Shown here: piece by piece, positions 6,906-12,252 of the stretch
Layout: each line of letters begins with the position of its first letter
How positions within the stretch are numbered: the stretch's first letter is position 1
Origin: an uncultured Gammaproteobacteria bacterium
GTDB taxonomy: Bacteria; Pseudomonadota; Gammaproteobacteria; CAIUAS01
NCBI GenBank assembly: GCA_903897205.1
Contig: CAIUAS010000164.1
Coordinates: forward strand, 1 to 12,252
Direction of reading: 5' to 3'
DNA length: 12,252 nucleotides
Notes under the pieces: model-generated
Told to the model about the DNA's origin: nothing
What the model saw: only the letters and a program-made list of their open reading frames with translations
The model's database searches: none
Program-made: the position numbers and the translations under genes

Positions 6906-6959
6906 TAGGCTATATATTTATAGCCATTTATTGGTTATTATGGTTATAAATATATAACC
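6875..6959. promoter_or_regulatory. Array of three 18-bp palindromic operators before the HTH-Fic operon
   Basis: GGCTATATATTTATAGCC occurs twice without change (6875-6892 and 6908-6925). A related palindrome, GGTTATAAATATATAACC, lies at 6942-6959. All fit GGYTATA-N4-TATARCC. Start-to-start distances are 33 and 34 bp, close to three helical turns, so dimers bound to them would lie on the same face of the DNA. The third copy overlaps a candidate -10 box and ends 15 bases before the start codon of the HTH gene. The array therefore looks like an autoregulatory operator for that HTH protein, as in toxin-antitoxin operons. The sequence facts are direct; the binding partner is inference. Confidence 0.7.
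6931..6958 (+). promoter_or_regulatory. Candidate promoter of the HTH-Fic operon
   Basis: TTGGTT (6931-6936) and TATAAC (6953-6958) are spaced 16 bp apart, matching consensus at 3/6 and 5/6. The -10 lies inside the third palindrome. The Shine-Dalgarno GGTGA (6966-6970) follows closely before the ATG at 6975, so the leader would be very short. Confidence 0.35.
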
Positions 6960-6974
6960 GTTAATGGTGAGAAT

Positions 6975-7436
6975 ATGTTAAAGCAAAAGCTGATATTAAA
7001 ACAACTTGATAGAATTTTCCAAGAATGGATCAGTATTAGATCAAAACAGAATAACCCAACAGTGGGCTGGGTGCGTACTGTCAGGAAAGCGCTAGGAATG
7101 ACTACTAATCAACTTGCTAAGCGCCTTGGGCTAGCGCGTGCGCGTGTCAAACAAATCGAGAGCGCAGAACCAAAAGGCGCTATTACATTACATGCTTTAC
7201 GAGCAGCGGCTAATGCGATGGATTGTGAATTGATTTATGCAATTGTACCGAAAACTTCATTGGAAAATATACTTGTAACAAGAGCTAAGTTGGTTGCTAA
7301 TAAAGTTATGGAAAATGTAGCGCACTCTATGTCTTTAGAAGCGCAATCCGTATCCAAAGAGCAGCAGAAGGAGCAAGTGGAAGATCTTGTTAATGATCTA
7401 TTAAATGATTCGCCCAAAAAATTATGGGAAGAATAA
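6975..7436 (+). CDS. HTH protein, 'mobile mystery protein A' family
   Basis: The 153-residue product has a single XRE-type helix-turn-helix, 'MTTNQLAKRLGLARARVKQIE' being the core (about residues 42-62). It sits within the family-typical 'GWVRTVRKALGMTT' and is followed by 'ITLHALRAAANAMDCELIYAIVP', matching my memory of TIGR02612. Members of that family are the upstream partner of a Fic protein and are often found on plasmids and other mobile DNA, including Coxiella burnetii plasmids. The C-terminal third is charged and helical. It most likely represses its own operon through the three palindromes just upstream and neutralises, or at least accompanies, the Fic protein encoded three bases downstream. 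I see no strict S/T-x3-E-G/N Fic-inhibition motif in it, so any antitoxin role must use another surface. GGTGA sits 4 bases before the ATG. Codon and base use are AT-richer than in ligA or uvrD. Confidence 0.85.
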   Translation: MLKQKLILKQLDRIFQEWISIRSKQNNPTVGWVRTVRKALGMTTNQLAKRLGLARARVKQIESAEPKGAITLHALRAAANAMDCELIYAIVPKTSLENILVTRAKLVANKVMENVAHSMSLEAQSVSKEQQKEQVEDLVNDLLNDSPKKLWEE

Positions 7437-7439
7437 ATA

Positions 7440-8021
7440 ATGAAGTTTGATTATCCAATAGGTGCTACACCGCTTGATCCGGATGAAATAGCAGGATTAA
7501 TACCAACTCATATTACAGCGCAAGCGCAATTAAATGAATGGGAGCAAGTTAATATTATAAAAGCAGAAACGTGGTTATTTACAACTAAGCATTCAACTAT
7601 TTTAACAACCGCTTTCTTGCAGCGTTTGCATAAAAAAATGTTTGATCAAACTTGGCGTTGGGCAGGAAAATTTCGACAGACCGATAAAAATATAGGGATT
7701 AATTGGATGGCAATACCTATACAATTAAAAGATTTATTAGATGATGTGCGATATCAAATTGCACAGAAAAGTTATTCGCTCGACGAGATAGCTACTCGCT
7801 TTCATCATCGATTAGTTCTTGTTCATCCTTTTGCTAATGGCAATGGGCGTCACGCACGTTTGATGACAGATATATTATTAACTAGTAATCAGCATGCAAG
7901 ATTTACTTGGGGAAGAAACAACCTTTCTTCAAAGAATGAAACGCGCGAGCGCTATATAAAATCATTACGTGCGGCAGATCAGTATAATTATTCTGAATTG
8001 TTAGAGTTTGTGCGTTTATAA
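7440..8021 (+). CDS. Fic-domain protein, 'mobile mystery protein B' family
   Basis: The 193-residue Fic-fold protein most likely transfers a nucleotide (AMP or similar) or phosphate group to a target protein hydroxyl, acting in the cytoplasm. The N-terminus 'GATPLDPDEIAGLIP' and 'LNEWEQVNI' (residues 8-39) is typical of TIGR02613. 'LHKKMFDQTWRWAGKFR' (63-79) is the usual helix and flap preceding the active site. The Fic motif is HPFANGNGRHAR at 129-140. The catalytic His129 and the phosphate-binding GNGR and Arg140 are intact, but position 133 is Asn instead of the Mg2+-binding Asp/Glu of AMPylators. Near the N-terminus the sequence T26-A-Q-A-Q30-L-N resembles the inhibitory S/T-x3-E-G/N helix motif but has Gln for Glu. 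The start lies 3 bases after the HTH gene, so the two are translated from one message; GGAAGA provides the ribosome-binding site. The family name is from memory, but the Fic domain is certain. Confidence 0.9.
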   Translation: MKFDYPIGATPLDPDEIAGLIPTHITAQAQLNEWEQVNIIKAETWLFTTKHSTILTTAFLQRLHKKMFDQTWRWAGKFRQTDKNIGINWMAIPIQLKDLLDDVRYQIAQKSYSLDEIATRFHHRLVLVHPFANGNGRHARLMTDILLTSNQHARFTWGRNNLSSKNETRERYIKSLRAADQYNYSELLEFVRL

Positions 8022-8052
8022 CGCATGGTTCAAGGGCTTTTATTTTTATAAA

Positions 8053-8169
8053 TTATTCTGATATTTTAGCTAAAATTTCTTTTTGCAATTCTTGTAACTC
8101 CCTTACCGTGTTATTTAAACTGGATAAATAGCAGTAAATAATATCTTTAGGAAATTGATTTGTGTTGCC
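8053..8169 (-). other. Start-less 38-codon coding-like fragment between the Fic gene and uvrD
   Basis: Read leftward, a frame bounded by TGA (8170-8172) and TAA (8053-8055) encodes 38 residues ending 'LQELQKEILAKISE', an amphipathic, coil-like sequence. There is no ATG, GTG or TTG that would let it be translated as a gene. It could be a decayed gene end left by insertion of the Fic module, or chance in AT-rich DNA. The rest of 8022-8173 shows no clear terminator for either flanking gene. Confidence 0.2.
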
Positions 8170-8173
8170 TCAA

Positions 8174-10345
8174 TCAAGCCGGTTCTAACTTAGCATAAGC
8201 TAGTACTAATAATTTCGTGCCGTGTTTTTTAAATTTAACTTGTACGCGAGTGTGCGCGCCTTGGCCTTCAAAATTAATAATAACGCCATCGCCATAAGTG
8301 GGATGCAACACTTGTTGGCCTAAGCGAAAACCGGTGTCTGGTGCTTCGTAAGAAGGCATGACTTGAGGGGCGTGATAGTGGGTGTGAGCCGGGCGGACAA
8401 TTTGCGTTTTTAAACGCACTTCTTGCATGAGTTCGCTGGGTATTTCATTAATAAAACGCGAAGGGCGATGGTAATTATCACTGCCATGCATGCGGCGAGT
8501 TTCAGCATACGTGATATAAAGTTTTTGCATGGCACGCGTTATGCCGACATAACATAATCTTCTTTCTTCTTCTAAGCGTCCGGGTTCTCCCGCCGACATG
8601 TGATGCGGAAATAAACCTTCTTCCATGCCGCAGAGAAACACTAAAGGAAATTCCAAACCTTTAGCGGAATGTAATGTCATTAATTGTACGCAGTCTTCGT
8701 GTCGATTGCCTTGATGTTCGCCTGCTTCTAAAGCAACGTGGGATAAAAAGGCATTTAATATTGGTAATTCAGTGTTGCCGTCGGGGGTATATTGCCGAGT
8801 GGCGTTGATTAATTCTTCTAAATTTTCTATGCGTGCTTGGCCTTTTTCGCCGCGTTCTTTTTGGAAGTGATGAAATAAACCGCTGGCATGAATAATATGT
8901 TCAGTCTGTTCTGCCAGTGTAAAGTGTTCCGTATCCAAGGCTAATTTATCGATTAGTTGAATAAAATTATTGAGTGCATTTAAGGCGCGCGCAGCCAATA
9001 TGTTAGTATTAATTGCTTGAATCGTGGAGCGCCATAAAGATAAATTTTGAGTGCGTGCTTGTTCGCGTAACGTGGCAACGGTTTGTTCGCCGATGCCGCG
9101 CGTTGGCGTATTCACGATACGTTCAAAAGCAGCATCGTCATCACGATTGGCAATCAGGCGTAAATAAGCTAAGGCATCTTTAATTTCGGCGCGTTCGAAG
9201 AAACGTAGGCCGCCATAAATGCGATAGGGAATGTCCATTTGAATTAAAGCTTCTTCTAAGACGCGTGATTGTGCGTTGGAGCGATAAAGGATGGCAATGT
9301 CGCTGCGCTTAAAATCTTTTTTAAGCCAATTTTTAATTTGATTCGCAATAAAACGTGCTTCGTCTAAATCATTAAAACCGGCATATAAAGAAATAGGTTC
9401 GCCAGGTTGGCCTTCAGTCCATAATTCTTTGCCTAAGCGACCATCATTGTTGGCGATGAGCGCATTCGCGGCTTTTAAAATAACCGCCGTTGAGCGATAG
9501 TTTTGTTCAAGGCGAATTATTTTGGTGTCAGGAAATTCTTGGGTAAAGCGTTGTATGTTTTCTATTTTAGCGCCGCGCCAGCCATAAATAGATTGATCGT
9601 CATCGCCAACAATCATTAAATGATTTTGATCGCTGCCTAATAAACGCAGCCATGCATATTGAATCGTATTGGTATCTTGAAACTCATCGACTAATACATG
9701 CTGAAAACGGGCTTGATAATGTTTTAAGATATCAGGATTTTTTTGCCATAATTCATAAGCTCTTAACAAAAGCTCGGCAAAATCAATAACGCCTGCACGG
9801 TTACACGCTTCTTCATAGGCTTGATAAACGCGGATCATCACTTTGTTATAATAATCGCCATTATCGGAGAGATCCTGTGGACGTTTGCCTTCATCTTTTT
9901 GAGCGTTAATAAACCATTGTGTTTTTTTGGGAGGCCATTGTGCTTCATCTAAATTAAGCGCCTGCATGAGGCGGCGAATTAATCGATATTGATCGTCGGA
10001 ATCTAGAATCTGAAATGATTGCGATAAGTTAGCTTTTTCCCAGTGAGCGCGTAATAAACGATGCGCGAGACCGTGGAAAGTGCCAACCCACATGGAATGC
10101 AGAGGAACTTCAAGCAGTTCTTCAATCCGGCCACGCATTTCAGCGGCAGCTTTATTGGTGAAAGTTACCGCCAAAATGGCAAATGGTGATACGTGTTCGA
10201 CTTGCACAAGCCAAGCGATGCGATGCACTAGCACGCGGGTTTTGCCACTACCTGCGCCTGCTAATACCAATAAATGGCTTGCTGGCGCAGTAACTGCATC
10301 ACGTTGCGCGTTATTGAGATTTGTTAAAATATGCGTAATATCCAT
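8174..10345 (-). CDS. uvrD: DNA helicase II UvrD
   Basis: UvrD is a 3'-5' SF1 helicase that removes UvrC and the incised oligonucleotide in nucleotide excision repair, unwinds DNA in mismatch repair and dismantles RecA filaments. At 723 residues it is close to E. coli UvrD (720). Motifs in order are Walker A 'AGAGSGKT' (29-36, Lys35), 'VTFTNKAAAEMR' (Ia), 'GTFHGLAHRLLR' (86-99 region), Walker B 'VDEFQDTN' (Asp220, Glu221) and 'GDDDQSIYGWRGA' (247-259). They continue with 'LEQNYRS', 'LMTLHSAKGLEFP' and 'EERRLCYVGITRA'. The end is a Tudor-like domain ('GQQVLHPTYGDGVI'). I place the start at 10345 (MDITHIL), matching the family N-terminus. An in-frame ATG at 10423 would add 26 hydrophobic residues with no family counterpart. 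No clear Shine-Dalgarno precedes 10345. A TACAAT (-10-like, minus strand, 10352-10357) ends 6 bases before the ATG. Confidence 0.97.
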   Translation of the reverse strand: MDITHILTNLNNAQRDAVTAPASHLLVLAGAGSGKTRVLVHRIAWLVQVEHVSPFAILAVTFTNKAAAEMRGRIEELLEVPLHSMWVGTFHGLAHRLLRAHWEKANLSQSFQILDSDDQYRLIRRLMQALNLDEAQWPPKKTQWFINAQKDEGKRPQDLSDNGDYYNKVMIRVYQAYEEACNRAGVIDFAELLLRAYELWQKNPDILKHYQARFQHVLVDEFQDTNTIQYAWLRLLGSDQNHLMIVGDDDQSIYGWRGAKIENIQRFTQEFPDTKIIRLEQNYRSTAVILKAANALIANNDGRLGKELWTEGQPGEPISLYAGFNDLDEARFIANQIKNWLKKDFKRSDIAILYRSNAQSRVLEEALIQMDIPYRIYGGLRFFERAEIKDALAYLRLIANRDDDAAFERIVNTPTRGIGEQTVATLREQARTQNLSLWRSTIQAINTNILAARALNALNNFIQLIDKLALDTEHFTLAEQTEHIIHASGLFHHFQKERGEKGQARIENLEELINATRQYTPDGNTELPILNAFLSHVALEAGEHQGNRHEDCVQLMTLHSAKGLEFPLVFLCGMEEGLFPHHMSAGEPGRLEEERRLCYVGITRAMQKLYITYAETRRMHGSDNYHRPSRFINEIPSELMQEVRLKTQIVRPAHTHYHAPQVMPSYEAPDTGFRLGQQVLHPTYGDGVIINFEGQGAHTRVQVKFKKHGTKLLVLAYAKLEPA

Positions 10346-10402
10346 GCCGTGATTGTATCTTAATTGAATAAAGATGGAAGAGTGTTTTAAATAAATTAAA
10401 AT

Positions 10403-10432
10403 TATAATTATATATTGAAACAATAGAAGGGG
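10403..10432 (+). promoter_or_regulatory. TATAAT box and Shine-Dalgarno of the Sel1-LRR gene
   Basis: A perfect TATAAT lies at 10403-10408, and GAAGGGG follows at 10426-10432, 5-7 bases before the ATG at 10438. No good -35 hexamer is found at 16-18 bp upstream, so the promoter may need an activator. The Shine-Dalgarno clearly selects ATG 10438 over the ATG at 10434, whose frame closes after six codons. An in-frame stop at 10405 rules out an earlier start. Confidence 0.45.
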
Positions 10433-10437
10433 TATGT

Positions 10438-12252
10438 ATGCAAGAAGAAAATAATAAAAGAATTAACGTCTATTTGGAAAAAATAGTGAATGGAGTGCCT
10501 GGGGCTTATGCGGCATATAAACAAGAGCTAAGGGAGTTGAAGATATTTTGCTCTGGCTTAGATTTTCTTGAACATCTTTGTGAGCAAAAGACTGCCCAGA
10601 ATTGGGAGCCCGAAGTGTTTTGGGATTTGGTAGAGTACTATAGAAATTTAAAAGATATTATATCTGAGGATAAAATTCATTATATTTTTATCAACTTAAA
10701 AAAGTTGATTGATGAGGAAGTAGATAAAAATAACTATGCGGCATTTATTGCGCTATTACTATGCGTCATTTATGGGATTATTGATAAGAGTGATGAAAAG
10801 ATAGTTTATATTTTTGCACAGTGTCAAAAAATAATTAACTTGGGACAGCAAGAAAACCTACATTATGCTTACTTGGCTTTGGGGTTGATTCTTGGTTATG
10901 GCTTAAAAAATGAAGTTCCTAATCAAAATGAAGCAATGGGATATATAAAAAAGGCTGGTGATTTAGATAATAAATTAGCAATATTATTCTCTTGTTTAAT
11001 AATGCTTAATAAAAATAATAATGATGCCATTGATGTTATAAAAGTTTTTGATGTTATAGAAGAACTGGCTAATGAAAATAATTTAAAGGCAATAGTAGAG
11101 TTGGCCGATATTTTGTCGAGATGTACTGAAAAAGTATTTATTTCGAGTGGTTTGCTACGTTATCTTATGCATGCTGCTTGTTTAGGCGAAACAAAATCTT
11201 TACGAGCGCTCTGTGAGATTTATTGTAATAAAAAGGGAGACTATGAATCCTTAGAATTTATATATAAACGTATCTCTAGTTTTGCAAATAGTTTCTGTTG
11301 GGATTTCGCAGCATTATTCTTGTGCGGCATGCAACCTTTAGAGGAATTGCAAAGTGTGAAAAAAGCGAGTGTAACACGGCTAAATAAAAACTTGCTAAAG
11401 CGTGATCGCTATGTTGCAAGTTATAATAAGGATGGGAAATCATATGATGAGATAACCATTGATAGTGGATTGATTAGTCGAAATGATTCATCTGTAATTG
11501 AAGACGACGTTTTAAGATTAATAGTGAGTGAGTTAAAAAATAATAAAAAAATAAGCGCTATTAATATTGATGCGGTAAGTATAAATTGGAATTTGTTAGG
11601 TCAAGGGTTGAGCAATATGAAACTCCCTTATAAACTTAAGATAACTAATCTGCTGCTTGATGCAAAAAATGATTTAGCCGCACTCATTGGTATGCTAAAA
11701 AAATTACCTTATTTGATTCAATTAGAGCTGAGTGGTGTTTTTATAGATAATGCTAATTTGAATATTTTTGAAGCAAATATTGCATGTATTATTGAAACAA
11801 ACAAAATAAGCACGCTAAAAATAGACAGAGTTAATCAAGCTATATTGACGGCGATACGCGATAGTTCTACGTTACAAAAAATAGATTTTAGTGAAGTATT
11901 TATTGATGAAATAACTTTAAAAGATATATTTACTATTTTGTGTCAAAAGAAAAATGGGTATGCTTTGGCCGTTGCTGGCAGATATCTAGAAATAAGTATA
12001 AACACTTTTCATGAAATAATTAAAGCCCTTAATAATTTTCCGGCGATAAAAGAATTAACATTGTCAGATGTTGTGCATGATAAAGGTATTGATAAAACTG
12101 TTTTTACGGAAGCAGTTAATTTACTATTAACCGCTTTATTTAATAACCCTCAGCTTGAAAAGTTAAATATAGCTGGTTGGAGGTTAAATAATAGTAATTT
12201 AAAGCATATGAGTTCACTATTGGCAGCTAATAAAACATTGCTTGATTTAAGA
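10438..12252 (+). CDS. Sel1/TPR-like plus leucine-rich-repeat protein, candidate effector (3' end outside window)
   Basis: The frame runs from ATG 10438 to the window end without a stop: 605 residues, incomplete. I do not recognise a named family. Residues about 1-340 are alpha-helical. They include Sel1-like helix pairs, for example 'YAYLALGLILGYGL' with 'NQNEAMGYIKKAGDLDNK' (about 142-178), and 'YLMHAACLGETKSLRALCEIY' further on. From about 357 the pattern becomes that of ribonuclease-inhibitor-type leucine-rich repeats, with alternating L-x2-L-x-L strands and helices. It is clearest in 'LTALFNNPQLEKLNIAG' and 'MSSLLAANKTLLDLR' at the very end. There is no signal peptide or membrane helix. 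The gene is rich in Asn, Lys and Ile and visibly AT-richer than uvrD, which suggests acquired DNA. Tandem solenoids of this kind are common in secreted effectors of Legionellales, but no secretion signal can be checked because the C-terminus is missing. Confidence 0.75.
   Translation, partial: MQEENNKRINVYLEKIVNGVPGAYAAYKQELRELKIFCSGLDFLEHLCEQKTAQNWEPEVFWDLVEYYRNLKDIISEDKIHYIFINLKKLIDEEVDKNNYAAFIALLLCVIYGIIDKSDEKIVYIFAQCQKIINLGQQENLHYAYLALGLILGYGLKNEVPNQNEAMGYIKKAGDLDNKLAILFSCLIMLNKNNNDAIDVIKVFDVIEELANENNLKAIVELADILSRCTEKVFISSGLLRYLMHAACLGETKSLRALCEIYCNKKGDYESLEFIYKRISSFANSFCWDFAALFLCGMQPLEELQSVKKASVTRLNKNLLKRDRYVASYNKDGKSYDEITIDSGLISRNDSSVIEDDVLRLIVSELKNNKKISAINIDAVSINWNLLGQGLSNMKLPYKLKITNLLLDAKNDLAALIGMLKKLPYLIQLELSGVFIDNANLNIFEANIACIIETNKISTLKIDRVNQAILTAIRDSSTLQKIDFSEVFIDEITLKDIFTILCQKKNGYALAVAGRYLEISINTFHEIIKALNNFPAIKELTLSDVVHDKGIDKTVFTEAVNLLLTALFNNPQLEKLNIAGWRLNNSNLKHMSSLLAANKTLLDLR

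Noticed and set aside
6862..6959. Repeated palindromes before the HTH gene as a CRISPR array
   Set aside because: Only three short palindromes with about 15-bp gaps, no spacer-sized intervals and no cas genes; an operator array fits better.
10359..10370. CTTAATT stretch upstream of the Sel1-LRR gene as a PmrA-type effector regulatory site
   Set aside because: Only one half-site is visible; the direct repeat expected for PmrA binding is missing.
10346..10423. N-terminal hydrophobic extension of UvrD as a membrane anchor
   Set aside because: The 26 residues have no counterpart in UvrD, and the conserved N-terminus starts exactly at the internal Met; the region is better read as AT-rich intergenic DNA.

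Overview
The window comes from a gammaproteobacterial chromosome of moderately low GC content. The era-recO-pdxJ order, the LigA and UvrD sequences (both close to the Escherichia coli proteins as I remember them), the SlyB-type lipoprotein and the Smr protein are all gammaproteobacterial. An AT-rich open reading frame with solenoid repeats of eukaryotic style, and a Fic/HTH pair of a type known from Coxiella plasmids, suggest a host-associated lineage such as the Legionellales/Coxiellaceae. That placement is inference; no rRNA or other decisive marker is present.

Left part (1-3205): the 3' end of era (KH domain), recO and pdxJ form a compact rightward operon, the usual rnc-era-recO-pdxJ cluster. 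A leftward Bcr/CflA-type MFS drug exporter converges on pdxJ. Its upstream region holds several related CTTGT...ACAAG repeats that look like repressor operators.

Middle (3586-6745): a glycine-zipper outer-membrane lipoprotein (SlyB/PcP type) ends at a strong intrinsic terminator. It is followed almost immediately by ligA (NAD+-dependent DNA ligase) and an Smr-domain nuclease gene, probably cotranscribed with ligA.

Accessory insert (about 6774-8169): a 12-bp-stem hairpin, then an AT-rich control region with three 18-bp palindromes spaced 33-34 bp apart, then a two-gene operon. The operon encodes an XRE-type HTH protein ('mobile mystery protein A') and a Fic-domain protein ('mobile mystery protein B'). 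This looks like a self-regulating toxin-antitoxin-like module. Its Fic motif has Asn where AMPylating Fic enzymes carry Asp/Glu. A short start-less coding fragment lies between it and uvrD.

Right part (8174-12252): uvrD (DNA helicase II) runs leftward. Diverging from it, a long AT-rich ORF with its own TATAAT box and Shine-Dalgarno runs off the window end (605 codons seen). It encodes Sel1/TPR-like helical repeats followed by ribonuclease-inhibitor-type leucine-rich repeats and is a candidate secreted effector.

The most interesting parts are the Fic/HTH module with its operator array, the Sel1-LRR protein and the operator cluster before the MFS gene. The remaining genes are ordinary housekeeping loci.
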